In this document: one piece after another, positions 23,098 to 35,113 of the stretch
Layout of the letters: each line of letters begins with the position of its first letter
Numbering within the stretch: position 1 is the first letter of the stretch
Source of the DNA: Setomelanomma holmii
Taxonomy: Eukaryota > Ascomycota > Dothideomycetes > Pleosporales > Phaeosphaeriaceae
NCBI GenBank assembly: GCA_010015745.1
Contig: ML978245.1
Location: 80,816 to 144,815, forward strand
Length of the DNA: 64,000 nt
Direction: 5' to 3'
Position numbers and translations under genes: made by a program
The notes under the pieces: model-generated
Told to the model about the DNA's origin: nothing
Database searches by the model: none
What the model saw: only the letters and a program-made list of their open reading frames with translations

Positions 23098-24085
23098 TTG
23101 AACGCTTTGGAAGTTAGCCAGGACTCTTTATTGTTCTTGTTAACTTCGAGTTTCGGAGGTAATCTCGTTCAGACGATGTCGGGTGATTGGTCTGCTCATT
23201 GCGCACCCGTTCAAGGCGGCGTCAGATCGGCAAAGTAGGATTTAATCTCTGAGAATCCGTTGAGGATGGGTTTGGGGGCACTCACGGTCTATGGTCATGG
23301 AATTGATTCTTGCTCTATGGAACACTATCTACGCTGCTATCGCAAGCTATATGCTTTCCATACCCGTGCTCTCATACTCTCTCAGAATGAGTGAGCCTGA
23401 GGACATCGCATTGACCCCGTTGCAAGTCCTCGCAAATTTGGAGCGTTGTACATCTCAGCATTCATTCTGAGTCGACGTTGTGCAGAATAAGCACTTCAGC
23501 TCAGCCATCCGATGCGTCAGCTCCGGCAGGAGGCGAGGACAAGGGTGTATACCCACCAGCGCAGATCATTCAACCTCATTGGCCAATACTAATATCCCTG
23601 CGTAGGACTTATCAGTATTAGACATAGCATGGAATGACTCATTTTTGCTCACTTCGACTGCGGTCGCAGCTTCTTTTGAAGTGGAACACAAGATTGGCTT
23701 GCGTCAGTGAGAGAAGTCAAATCGGCACGAGTGCAGGGTCTTACCTTGTATGGCAATCTGGCTGGCCAAGCACCGGGTAACGCAAAATTTGAGACCTTGC
23801 GATACCACCTGCATGACGACGTACTGCAGCCTCACCTGCCGTCACAGCATTCCACGTCTCGATATCCAAGTAGAGCATCACAGGTTTTACCAAAAACAAA
23901 AAGGGAGACAATGATACTGATCGAGTATTGCTCACGGCAAACCGACGACTTTTCTCACTCAGCGATCCCAAACTACATCGTCTACTAGCATCGTAAATGT
24001 CAGAACTCTCACCCTCCGATGGGGCACAGCTGAAAGGTTTCATGTATGTGTCTCTGGATCTATTCTAAACATGCTTACAGCCCTC
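23098..24085. other. Gene-free stretch downstream of the bZIP gene
   Basis: About 1 kb with only short frames and no family resemblance. No repeat or RNA gene recognised. Confidence 0.45.
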
Positions 24086-24727
24086 TCAACATCTCCTGTA
24101 TACCTTCTCGTGGTGACGGGAGCGTCGTTGGAATCCATTTGGAGACTGGCGCCTTGGCAACTGCGTTGCTGTCGAGCTCACTTTGAGCCTCTCCTCCATT
24201 GAGACTATCGAATCATCCCCATTTCTGGTTATTAAGCCGCTGCACTTGCAGCACGCCACTAGGTGAGAGGTATTGCAACGCATACACGCTTTTTCTCGAT
24301 CTGAACAAGTTTTCCATTGCTTCATTTTCTTCGCAGTTTTGACGCCAGTACACATCGCTAAATGGGAGGCACAGATGCCTCACCCTGACTTCTGCTACTT
24401 GTCATTAGAAGGAGTACACAATCTGGCTTACCACAAATCTCGACTACCTCGACCCCAGGAAAATGTTCGGAAAGCCTTCGATGCGGGCAGCACACGGCAT
24501 TTCCGTAGATCAAGCAGGTTTCAGCCTGACAACCTCAGACACTCACCATACACGCTCACATCCCGGCTAAAGGTGGGTCCACAAGGAACGTAGAATCCGA
24601 AGTCGTCACAATTATGCGCATCATATGGCATCGGTAACTCTCGCGCGACAGTTCTCGTCCGTTCGTTTCCCAAAGTACTCGCTGTGATGGGGCCATTGCG
24701 CATTGCTTCAGTCACACTTCTGGACAT
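24086..24727 (-). CDS. Possible small Cys-rich protein, gene model uncertain
   Basis: An ATG at 24727 opens MSRSVTEAMRNGPITAS..CDDFGFYVPCGPTFSRD. Downstream, two further frames have coding character and many Cys: ETCLIYGNAVCCPHRRLSEH, and after a good 74-nt intron signal (gtaagc..ctaatgac..tttag) CAMCTGVKTAKKMKQW, CMRCNTSHLVACCKCSG. Joining them needs a first intron only 34 nt long or one that removes the CLIYG segment, so the model is not secure. The spacing of Cys and His suggests zinc binding. I do not recognise the family. Confidence 0.33.
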
Positions 24728-25272
24728 GGCCGCTATGCTGTGACCGTACCACTGCTACCATACGGTAGCGAGGCCCTTTTCGAATGCAATATAATATGCT
24801 CTTATGGCAACTAGTCAGGCTTCGACCCAGAACAAGCTTCGCGAAAGACGCCACAGTTTCTAGCCCCAGCGGGCCCGTAGCCGTTCGCCATGATCCGCAA
24901 CCCTGACTACTCGATCAAGCAGTCACCTCTCTCTCAGCCTTCAATTAACCGTGCAGCCATGCAGTCGACTCTCTTGCATAAGCTTCAAAGCTGCAGTGGA
25001 TGTCGCCTGCCTATGGAGCCAGGGTCAATGGGGCAAACGATGGAACGCTCTGTCTCGCATGTGCAGAATCTGGGGAATCTTGATCAACAAATGAATCCTG
25101 CTCATGACTGATGGGTCAGGCATCTTGCGTCTTCGTTCATTGTGGCATCTTCGCTCGCTACCTTTATGCCGCCCAAGCGTTGAGCTCAAACGTTGACCAC
25201 AGGTCTAACACAATAGGCCATACTCCCTCTACCTTTTTCGATCCCATCAGCTCCGACTCATAAGCGCTCACT
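24728..25272. other. Intergenic region upstream of the SAT4-like gene
   Basis: Promoter side of the gene starting at 25273. No supported gene. Confidence 0.45.
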
Positions 25273-26663
25273 ATGTTTCTTCGACCTGGCTTCGTGGTAG
25301 TTATAGTTGGTGCGACTCTAACTTCGATATCAACTATTGTTGTGGCACTACGGTATGAAGCTTTTTGGTGCTTGTCCGACCAAGAGCTGACGTACTCTTC
25401 AGCTTCTACTGTCGTCATTTCCGCATGAGATCTTTAGGCGCTTCTGATCATCTCATGCTCATTGCGTTGGTAAGCTAAGACAAATGGCTATCAACCCTCA
25501 TCTAACAGTTCAGATATTCTCGTGGTTGACCTTCATTATCAATTACTATCAAGACGACACAAGCAGGACGTTTCGACTGAGCTTCCTGCGGAATCCTGTA
25601 CGTTAATATCGCGCCCTCACCGGAATGACGAAGTCTAATATTCCCTAAGGAGAAGCGGCCGCAAATCGAAGCAGCAGTCCGCGGCTCGCTCATCATATGG
25701 TGGGCATACCGTATGAGCTACATTATAGCGCTTGGCTTTGTCAAGCTGAGTATCCTGTTCTTCTACCGCGCAATCGCCTCGCACAGGACATTTCGCCGGC
25801 TTGTGAATGTATTCATTGGCTTCGTCAGTCTTTATACGTTCGCGTGCGCCATCGCTTCCGCCTTTCAGTGCGAGAAGCCGTCAGATAGCTGGTCGACCGC
25901 TGGGTGAGTCAACGTATTGCACGAAATACATATTGCGCAAGAATTGACGTCAGCTGCCCATGGCAGGTACTTCGCCCAATTTGACCGCGATCCGACAACA
26001 AAGAAGCCGAAGCTCAAGTGCTACGACCCAATACGTCTTTGGGTTTTCTCTGCTGCAGTGAATCTAGTGAGCGATGTTATCGTCCTGCTCCTACCCATTC
26101 CAGCGCTCTTGAGCCTGCGATTTCCTATGAGCAAGCGGCTTGCGCTGATTGGGATTTTCTCAATTGGCATCATGGCGATTGTTGCCTCATCCGTACGCAT
26201 GTGGGTGATGTGGCTCTGGGCTGAGGCAAGTAGTCCACACACTGTTTGGTCGCGGATTATAAGCTGACTTCGAGCGTGCACACAGTCGCCCTGGAACTCA
26301 GCTCGTTACGGACCTGACCTCCTACTATGGGGCCAGGTTGAGACCAACAGTGGCATAATATCCGCATCGGTTCCATTCCTACGCTCGATCTACCTCTATA
26401 AACGCAAAGAAGGACGTGGTGTGACTCGAAGGATAGTGGATGCTGGCCCGCCCAAACCTATGGGACAAGAGGCTATCAGCCAGCATCGACCGCTGGAGGA
26501 ACCACTCCAAGTCGACACTTGGACAGTGTTTGAAACGGAGAAAGACTTAGGCAAGGACGGCCTTCGCTGGCAGCCATTCATCACTGTCCCGGAAAGCCTG
26601 AGCTCAGGCAGCCGAGGCAGCACACTACTCGAGCCAGCTCACCACCCTCACCTGACGGTGTAA
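25273..26663 (+). CDS. SAT4/rhodopsin-like fungal integral membrane protein
   Basis: Six exons (25273-25352, 25403-25469, 25514-25597, 25650-25903, 25967-26225, 26286-26663) give 373 residues. Introns 1-4 are GT-AG (44-63 nt). Intron 5 (26226-26285) is GC-AG with donor gcaagt. Seven hydrophobic segments follow the fungal rhodopsin-domain pattern: FVVVIVGATLTSISTIVVAL, ASDHLMLIALIFSWLTFII, YIIALGFVKLSILFFYRAI, VFIGFVSLYTFACAIASAF, LWVFSAAVNLVSDVIVLLLP, and MSKRLALIGIFSIGIMAIVA. The last hydrophobic stretch, SGIISASVPFLRSIY, precedes a hydrophilic cytoplasmic tail. The family is expanded in Pezizomycotina; some members are CFEM or GPCR-like surface proteins, most are uncharacterised. No Cys-rich CFEM domain is present here. 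Confidence 0.88.
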
Positions 26664-27868
26664 GCAGACTTGGCGATTGGTGTGTAGATCGATAGCGCTC
26701 GCCCGTGAGATACGCTGAGCAAGGAGGAAAGCATAAGAAGGGATTCGGGTCAACGTAGTAGCTGGCTACTGCATCACTGCATTTGCATTTTCGATGACCA
26801 CGGTATGAATAATCTCTCTCGCCGCTTGCTTGGCCGGAGTCAACAGCTGATAGCTTGATAGACGTTTGACAGCCGTTCGCACAGCAGGATTGACATTAGG
26901 ATTGTGTTCGCATGACAGAGAAGTCTGCGTTGGCAAGCCACGGCTACTATTGTGCAGGCCGAAGCACATCGCGAATGAAGCGAGCGGTGCACGATGCAAC
27001 AATTTCAAGCAGGACGGGATCAGCAGACGGCTTGCTGTTTTTGGCATGTCTTACAACAGCTCGTATTCTTCAAGCCTCATGTTGTGGGGTGCCTACACAA
27101 GTAGTGATTTTTGCGATAGACAATGAACATGGTAGTACTCGTTGTCGAGGTATTCGGTCCCTATTTAGACATCACAGGGTTTTCTGTGACATGCACTGTT
27201 TAGTGCTGTGCGGAGGTATACGTCTAGTGCACAGGGCACTTTGAATATCATACTCACCAGATTGGAGACCTTCAACACTTGTTAAACTCGCTGAAAGTAC
27301 AGTCATGCAGCGCGAAAGCCGTCAACCATCCCAACAATGACGGATCGCGCTAAGATCATTTGACATGGCATTTGTGAGGTTGTCCGAACGCTTGACGTTG
27401 CACCATGGCCGCGGACAGACCAGGGTCGTGTGTAGAGATGCGCCACGCCCAGACGGGGAAGGACCTCGGAGCTGATGCGGGAACTGGGCATCATCAGCAC
27501 GACTACGAGCAGCAACAGGTCACGTTGAAGCTTTTCCCTCACCCATTACTGCACTTACTACGCACATGCACCCGTGCCAGAAAGTACACGCGCTGTGGAC
27601 CCCAGCACACCGCCGATTGCGCCTTCCCACCTCGCCCCTTCCCCACAATCCCGCACATGTCCATATAAAGTAGCAGGCGCGCGCAATCGTGGCTCCCTTA
27701 CTACACTCCCGACTGTTCCTGGCCGCTGTCGCTCTCTTCATCTCGCTCTCCGCCATTCTGGCTTCTCTGCGACTCGGCGTGCGCCCTCCGTCTATCATCC
27801 AGTACCTCAAGCCGAGCCCATTGCGCAATCCCTTCGCTCAGCCGTTTCGCCCGCTCACGAATTCGAGT
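26664..27868. other. Gene-free stretch upstream of the M3 peptidase gene
   Basis: About 1.2 kb. A TATA box (TATAAA, 27664-27669) near the right end fits the Prd1 promoter. The remainder contains only short unsupported frames. Confidence 0.5.
27664..27669 (+). promoter_or_regulatory. Putative TATA box of the Prd1 gene
   Basis: TATAAA about 200 bp upstream of the chosen ATG (27869). Confidence 0.4.
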
Positions 27869-30246
27869 ATGGCGCCCACGCAGTACAAGACGCCGCCGCA
27901 GCTGCCGCCAAAGTTCACGGCGACCAAGCAGAGCTTGATTGAGGATACGAAGAGACTGGTACGTGGAGCGTAGGAGCTACTGGAGCTACTGCAGCTACCT
28001 GTCAATACGGAGCACCCCGCCATGAGGAGATGGGAAGAACACAGCTGACCTGTGCCCAGATTGAAAGGTCACGAAGCGTCCAAGATGCTGTGGTACGCGA
28101 TGTCAAGCTCGACAACGCCAACTTCGCCAACGTCGTCCTCCCAATCGCCCGAGACGACAACAAAATGGCCATTGAGTCGCACATCATTGGCTTCTACAAT
28201 GCCGTCTCCACCAACAAGGAGCTGCGCGATGCATCTAGCGAGGCAGAGCAGTTGCTCGACGATTTTGGCATTGAATCGTCAATGCGCGAGGACGTCTTCA
28301 ACCTGGTCGATGCGGTGCTGAAGAAGAAGGAGCAGCTCGATCCTGAGTCGCAGCGGCTATTGGAGAAGGACCACAAATCGTTCATCCGGAACGGGCTGAG
28401 TTTGCCTGCCGGCGCGAAACGCGATAGGTTCAAGGAGATCAAGCAGCGGCTGAGTCAGATTAGCATTGCATTCCAGAAGAACCTGAATGAGGAGAATGGA
28501 GAGCTGTGGTTTACGCCAGAAGAGCTGGATGGCGTGCCAGAGGACGTTATTGCGACTTTGACAAAGGGCGAGGGCGACAAAGAGGGGAAGCTGCGGCTGA
28601 CCTTCAAATACCCAGATCTATTCCCAACGCTGAAGTACGCAACGAATGCGGAGACGAGGAAGAATGTCATGATCGCGAACGAGAACAAGTGCAACGCCAA
28701 CGTTCCGCTATTCCGCGAAGCCATACTCCTGCGAGACGAGGCGGCCCGCATTCTCGGCTACGACAATCATGCGCAATTTAGGATAGAGGACAAGATGGCA
28801 AAAACCACCAAGACTGTCGATGACTTCCTGGCTGATCTGCGGAAACGCCTTGCGCCAGGTGGCCAGAAGGAGATTGAGAAGCTCATGGAGTTCAAGAAGG
28901 CCGATGTTAAGGAGCATGGTCTCACAGGCCCACTTGCCGACGGCTACTACCTGTGGGATCACCGGTACTACGATCGCCTCATGCTCGAGAAGGACTACCA
29001 GCTCGATCACCAAGTCATTGCTGAGTACTTCCCTCTGCAGACCACCATTCAGGGCATGCTGAAGATCTTCGAAGAGCTCTTTGGTCTTGTCTTTGTTGAG
29101 ATCCTTGGCGAAGAGGACCGAGCGGCGCTTGCAGAAGGTGGCAAGGGGTCGGACATCGTATGGCACGAGGATGTACAGATCTTCAGTGTCTGGGACGATG
29201 AAGGGGAAGGTGCTGGCTTCGTCGGCTACCTCTACCTCGATCTCTTCCCACGTGATGGCAAATACGGACACGCGGCAAACTTCAACCTTCAGCCTGGCTA
29301 CATAGACGAGAACGGCAAGCGGAGATACCCTGCAACCGCGCTCGTTTGCAACTTCTCCAAGCCCACACCAAAGAAGCCATCATTACTCAAGCACGATGAG
29401 GTAAGTGACAACGCATGATCCCGTGTTGGAAAAGTACTGACAAAGCCAAGGTTGTGACATTGTTCCATGAACTCGGCCACGGAATTCACGACTTAGTATC
29501 ACGGACAACATACTCACGATTCCATGGCACAAACACTGTCCGCGACTTCGTCGAGGCACCTTCACAGATGCTTGAGAATTGGTGCTGGACACCATCACAG
29601 CTGCGTTCTCTATCACATCACTACTCCTACCTCTCATCCGACTACGAGAAGGCCTACATCGAGTCATCAGGCGCTGACAAGAAGCCTTCGGAGCAAATCC
29701 CCAACTCCCTGATTGCCAACTTGATTAGCACGAAGCACGTCAACGATGCTCTCTTCAACCTGAGACAGCTACACTTCGGCACGTTCGACATGACTGTCCA
29801 CGAACCAGCAAGTCATGAGGATATTGAGAAGCTCGACATTACCGAGACCTACAACAAGCTTCGAAACGAGATCAGCCAGCTCAATGGCCCAGAAGCACTC
29901 GAGGGTGCGACAAAGGGCGACTGGCACTGGGGCAACGGACAAGCCACCTTTGGTCATTTGATCGGCGGCTACGATGCTGGGTACGTCACTCTCCTCATCT
30001 TCTGTCATTCGCACATACTAATCGCATCACAGTTACTACGGCTACCTCTCCTCGCAAGTCTACTCCACAGACATGTTCTACACCGTCTTCAGAGCAGACC
30101 CCATGAATGGCAAGGAGGGTCGGCGATATAGACACACGGTCCTGGAACGCGGTGGAAGTAAAGAGGAGATGGAGATTCTGGAAGAGTTCCTGGGACGCAA
30201 GCCGGAGACGGAGGCGTTCTATAAGGAGCTGGGAATTGGGCAGTGA
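27869..30246 (+). CDS. PRD1: Saccharolysin / thimet oligopeptidase (Prd1), peptidase family M3
   Basis: Four exons (27869-27958, 28060-29400, 29451-29980, 30033-30246) with introns of 101, 50 and 52 nt give 724 residues. The zinc site is FHELGHGIHD (H483, E484, H487), with the third ligand in DFVEAPSQM (E512). The helical N-terminal lobe and C-terminal YYGYLSSQVYSTDMFY are typical. The enzyme cleaves short peptides (under about 20 residues) in the cytosol and, in yeast, in the mitochondrial intermembrane space. The first ATG that fits is 27869. The frame stays open upstream to 27674 and would encode a hydrophobic leader without an ATG (see findings). The frame is intact throughout. Confidence 0.93.
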
Positions 30247-30576
30247 CTATCTCGGTCCGAGGTTGCGAGGTTATGAATGAACGAGTGAAGGGATAGAGTG
30301 CATGTTTAGCATAGCGAGTATGCCATTATGAGGACAATACCACGAATATGGAACACAAAGTATTGATCGAAAATGTTAGCAATCAGTCAACGCTGCATGT
30401 GCTGTCGTGCCAGCGAAAGCATACACCTCCCCCACCTCACCCTCCGTGGTTTCTGACACACTGTTCAACCCGCTATTCTGTTCTATCGTACTGCATCGTA
30501 TTGAAGCTTCTTACCACAAGAGGCTTACGAATCATCTACTACACATATTTCTCAGCACATTCATAAAGAAGTACTT
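30247..30576. other. 3' flank of PRD1
   Basis: Short AT-rich stretch, no gene seen. Confidence 0.45.
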
Positions 30577-30834
30577 ATGCCGCGTATACCTTATCCTCGC
30601 CGCCCTTCATCCTCACTTTCCTGCCATAGTCTATCCTCATGCCTCTACACAAATCACAATACTCAAATCGCGTGCGCAGTGACCGGATGCACCCAGCTTG
30701 TCCGCTTCGATCCTGATAGTGAGAGTTCAGGAGGCGTACTGTGTAGGAAGCATACGAGGGAGTTGGAATTTGCAGTGCGATGTGTTGTGGAGCATTGGTT
30801 CGCCGTACAGAGTGTCTGGTATGATTGGGGATAG
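30577..30834 (+). CDS. Hypothetical 85-residue protein
   Basis: An ATG-started frame with a Cys/His pattern CAVTGCTQLVRF..GGVLCRKHTRELEFAV that could bind zinc. It has no signal peptide and no known family. The first 30 residues (Pro/Ser-rich) look less like coding sequence, so the true gene, if any, may start differently. Position and strand are compatible with an independent small gene behind PRD1. Confidence 0.25.
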   Translation: MPRIPYPRRPSSSLSCHSLSSCLYTNHNTQIACAVTGCTQLVRFDPDSESSGGVLCRKHTRELEFAVRCVVEHWFAVQSVWYDWG

Positions 30835-31091
30835 TTGGGTAGTGGTTCTTAGTAGAGTTACAAATGTGACAGGGGAATGTGGACATGGGAGTTGAAAGGT
30901 AACGGCGGCGGTGTTGGGTTATTTGGCTGGCTGTTATGGGTGTTTGTTGAGATTGTATCGCAAGAATCGAGGGTCCCTGCTATGCTCTACGGAAATTCTA
31001 TTTGATCATATTGTCAGGCTTGGCTAAGCAAGGAGGCTACATGTCATAATCTGCATGTACTTCTCACGAGCTGATTACTATGCATACCCTC

Positions 31092-32789
31092 TTAGACCTT
31101 CTTCTCTGCATCAACAGTCTCCGTCCTAGCTGGCGACGCATCCTTGCCACTGCCCGCCTCCAAAATCCCGCTGTGATTCTCCAGATCGTTCGCATGGGCA
31201 TTCGTAATGCCGACCTCAGTCGTCAAAAACGCATCCGCCACGTTCCTGTACGCTGGGACAAAATTGACGCAAAATGGATATGACCACGCAGCAATAAAGA
31301 ACGCCATCGGTACCGTCATAGCAATCGCCGTGGGCGGCTTGCTATAGTATCCTCTCGAATCCGGGTATGAGTTGAGCTGTGACTGTTAGTCAACCAACCA
31401 CAAAAGCTAGCAGGTAAGTAAAGCACATACCGAATCCGACGCCGCAAAAAGGAGCGGCGGCACAACAGCACCGCCCGCTACACCAGCGACGATCAACCCC
31501 GATCCGCGCTTCGAATAGCTGCCTAGCCCACGCATGCCGAGCGCAACGATGGTGGGGAAGATGATCGATTCGAAGAAGAGCACAATGTACAGCATCGACA
31601 TGCCCGTGTTGCCGCGGCCCGTTATACTCGGGATGATGAAGATGATGCACATCGTCATGAAGACGAGAAACACATAGCGTGGCTTGACAAACCTCATGAG
31701 CGCACTGCCACCAAACCGGCCTAGAGTGAAAGCGCCCTGTGCGCCAGCCAGAAAGCGGGATGCGGTGTCGGCTGTGGTGGCTTTGCCGTTGAGGAAGCGC
31801 GTCTCGGTTACGTAGTTGATGAACGCGCCAGCGATGGCGACTTGTGCGCCCGTATAGCAGAATTGCGCAAATGCTGCGTGGAACAGGCGGTATTGCTTGC
31901 GGAAGGGCTTGACGTCTGTTCCGGCGTGGGTGGTTTCGGCTTGGAAGGCCATGTCGGCATCTATTTGTGCACTTATCAGTATTGTGACAAGTCGAATTTC
32001 GGCGATGATTTTGACTTACCGGTGATCTCGGGAATGGGACTGAAGTAGTATACGATGGCCAAAAGGTATACGAAACACGCAATGGCGAGATATGTCCATT
32101 GCACGTTCTTCAGGGAGCCTTCATCATCGCCTACGTTCTTGAAGAATACATAGGAAGCTAGGACTGGCGCAACCACTGTACCAATGCCGTTAAAGGCCTG
32201 GGCGATGTTGATTCTAATTTCTGAGTATTTAGGCGGACCACAGACAGCCAGGTACCTGGTATCAAGTCAGTCGACGCAATGTTTATGTTGAACTAGGGCT
32301 ACGTACGGGTTCGCAGCTGTCTCGAGCGAGCCGAGTCCATTACCGATGACAAAGGTGGCAGCGCAGAAACCACCAAAGGACTTGTACACAAGGCATGGCC
32401 AGGTGATCAATGCGCCGAGTCCGTAGAGGAACAATCCCCAGATGAATACGGCTTTGTAGCCATAATGGCGCAGAATCCAATTCGCGTGGCCGAGTGAAGC
32501 AAGCGGATAGGAGCCGAAGTATGCTGCTTGAAGACCGGACGAACGAGACCGCGTTATGCCCAGGGTGAGTTGGAAATGCTTGTTAAGAGTGTCGATAAGA
32601 CCGTATGAGAAGCCCTGTGCATTCGTCAGTTATTTCCCATGTGTTCGATGGAGTAGCTCTTACCCAAAGGAAGAATAGAATCGTCACCAAGCAAAGAGGA
32701 TAGATGGATTCACGCAGTGTGAGCTCAGCAGCGGCGGTGCGCTTGTCATCGCGATTACGCAGCGCCATCCTCTTGAATCTGAAACCCAT
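31092..32789 (-). CDS. MFS sugar transporter of the FucP (fucose/glucose/galactose permease) type
   Basis: Five exons (32789-32664, 32614-32307, 32255-32020, 31960-31431, 31376-31092) with introns of 49-59 nt give 494 residues and about 12 membrane helices. The FucP-type signature is present: LFFLWGFSYGLIDTLNKHFQ, GSLETAANPYLAVCGP, INIAQAFNGIGTVVAPVLAS, and RFLAGAQGAFTLGRFGGSAL. The two ATGs near the N-terminus (MGFRFKRMAL) leave the first helix intact; I use the first. Bacterial FucP is a proton-coupled L-fucose carrier; the fungal substrate is unknown, probably a hexose or 6-deoxyhexose taken up at the plasma membrane. The C-terminal tail is hydrophilic. The gene looks intact, unlike the two other MFS genes in the window. 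Confidence 0.9.
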
Positions 32790-33698
32790 CTTGATCGTGA
32801 TGCTACGCTGCTGCAATCGTCGTGATGTTGAAGTCAGGTACCAGCTCACCTTAGCTTCAGACGGGAGGACCAAGGTAAAAGTAGCGAGCGCGCAATCCGT
32901 GCCTCAAATACCCCAACGTGCTTGCGTGCACCAAACCAGGCTTAACCCCAGCTAAACCGATTCCACAGGCCAATTCCCTCACCCGCCGTTGCAACCCAAG
33001 CCGCACCATACCAGCTCAGGAAGTTCCCCAGACTGAAAACCGGGGTAAGAAGTTGGAGATCAGCGGGACTAGCGGCATGTTGTGGGTGGCGGCGTGAGTG
33101 CGGAGAGGTGGAACATTTGCCGATGCATGTATCTCGGTGGAGACAAGGCCGATGGTCACGAGCGTTGTGTCGCATAGGGAAGAGATCGACATATTAAGAA
33201 CGTGGAGAGGAGATCGAGTCAGCATGGCGCGGAAATGTCTTTGATGCTGTCCTCAAAGGCACTGGTTCGATGCGAGTGCCCAAGGAGGATGCGATCGTGA
33301 GCGGGAGTCCTCTCGAGGTTCTCCGCATGGAAGGAGCTAGCGTGGCGCTATAACCTTGTGTAGTACAACCACCAGACTATCAGTGTACCGAAGTTACTCC
33401 GCGCGAAACGCAGAGTTCATTTATGACCTCGGTGGTTGGTCTTTCGATAGGACTTTGTCTTCGAGAAGCCTTCTGTGCATATGCCCACCCGACCCCATGG
33501 TATTGCACACGCCATATCGTCAATCTATTTGGCAGGCTGGATGGTTTCAAACTGTCCAGGTACTCTGCGAGAGACAATGGAGCTCTCTGAGGGGCTGCCC
33601 GCGTCATTAAAGTAGGCGCACAGGATGCCTTCGCGACAGCGTTTAACATGAGATCGAATGGACTATTCTCATCCCATCACGGATGAGATTCTACCATT
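32790..33698. other. Gene-free stretch between FucP-type transporter and dehydrogenase
   Basis: About 0.9 kb: transporter promoter and 3' flank of the dehydrogenase. An 89-residue minus-strand frame at 33380-33649 has an ATG but no other support. Confidence 0.45.
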
Positions 33699-34687
33699 TT
33701 AACCATTGTTCTTGAATTCCAAGCCACTCTCCTTCCTTACAACGCCATACACACTTGGGATATCGCCCTTGTCACCAATCTCTTCCTTGACCTTGTCCAA
33801 GCGCTCTTGAGCCAGTGCTAGCATTTTAGCACTAGTACCACTCTTATCAGCTAGATCGCGCGCATGCCTTGCGTCTTTCCTTGCGAGGTCGATATGGAAC
33901 AACGGCTCGTCACGCTGATAGTAATCGCCAGCCAGCATACGCTGCGAGTACGCCGTGTACGGACCAGGGAACATAGTCGAGATGAACGCTTGCAGGTTCT
34001 CGACGCCAAGACCAGATTTCTCAGCCAGGACATGGCCTTCGCTGAGCTGGGATACCATGTTCAAGATGAACGTGTTGCCAATGACCTTTAGCAAAGTTGC
34101 GTTGCCAGCGGGTTGATCTGGGTACTCGATGTCTGCGCGGCCCATCACGCCCTTGGTGTATGGCTTGACTTTCTTGACTGCGGATGCTTTGCCTGCGATC
34201 ACGCAGACGAGCTGGCCGTTGTCCGCCATTGCTGGAGCACCAAAGACGGGCATGCCCACAAATTCGGCGCCCTTCGCCGTGATGCGCTTCTCAAGTGCGT
34301 TGGTGGTATCTGGGTGCACAGTCGAGCAGTCGACGATCAATTTGCCATTGACGTTTTCCTCGAGGACTTTGTCGATGGCGCTGTTGACAGCTGCATCATC
34401 ACCGAGGCATAGGAAGATGATGTCTGCATCCTTGGTGGCCTCATTGATAGTGTCGACGACTTTGGTCTTGCCAGATCCAATGTCAGATGCGATTTTGGCG
34501 GCCAGGTCGTCGGAGCGCGCCTTGGTGCGATTGTATAAGATCAATGGTTTGTCCAAGTTCCCCTTCTCGACCAAGTTCTTACACATGCCCTTGAGAGTGT
34601 CAGCATTTTTGCCATCTAGGTACGACGATCGGCTATACTTGCCCTGCCCATGTTGCCAAGGCCCAGCCATGCCAGTTGTGGAGCCAT
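33699..34687 (-). CDS. 3-hydroxyisobutyrate / beta-hydroxyacid dehydrogenase family protein
   Basis: Two exons (34687-34643, 34589-33699) give 311 residues. The 53-nt intron is GC-AG: donor gcaagt, branch-like tgctgac, acceptor aag. Splicing restores the Rossmann motif WLGLGNMGRGMCKNLVEKG; without it the ATG is cut off from the body. Further family features are IFLCLGDDAAVNSAIDKVL, the substrate motif LIVDCSTVHPDTT, GAPAMADNGQLVCVIAG, and the catalytic-Lys region NATLLKVIGNTFILNMVSQL. Known relatives oxidise 3-hydroxyisobutyrate (valine breakdown), tartronate semialdehyde or similar acids with NAD(P)+. The specific substrate is not readable from sequence. Divergent from the N-acetylglutamate synthase gene. 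Confidence 0.9.
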
Positions 34688-35113
34688 GATTGCTTCTTCG
34701 ACTTTGAGAGTTTGTCTGTGCCTATTCGCGATGTGAGGATGCCAAGTTGTCGACTTTATCCAAACAAGTACCCCACCATGACCGTCTCCATCCGCGTCGA
34801 TGTCATGAGCTTCGTAATGGTTCGCGACGGGGTTAAGGCTCGGGCCGATGTCGGCTAGTACGAATGACGTCTAGCCAGCGGGCATTCAAAGTTTCTAGTC
34901 AGTGAAAAACATGTGCGTGCGGCACTTTTACACCGCTGCATAGTCATACTCCGCACGCGTTGCTTTCACCTGGAACCCGATGATTCGAGCCTCTAGACGG
35001 TAGCATGAAGCATGTTCACCTGCCGCAAAGCCCCCGTGAGGGCTATAGGGAAGGCTACAAAGATTGTAAGTGGGGTCTAAGTGTCTTGCAGCGACTGCAA
35101 ATTCCACGCGTCC
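34688..35113. promoter_or_regulatory. Bidirectional promoter region (dehydrogenase / ARG2)
   Basis: 426 bp between divergent genes. A short frame (ATG at 35004, about 54 codons) lies upstream of the ARG2 body but resembles nothing known. Confidence 0.4.
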
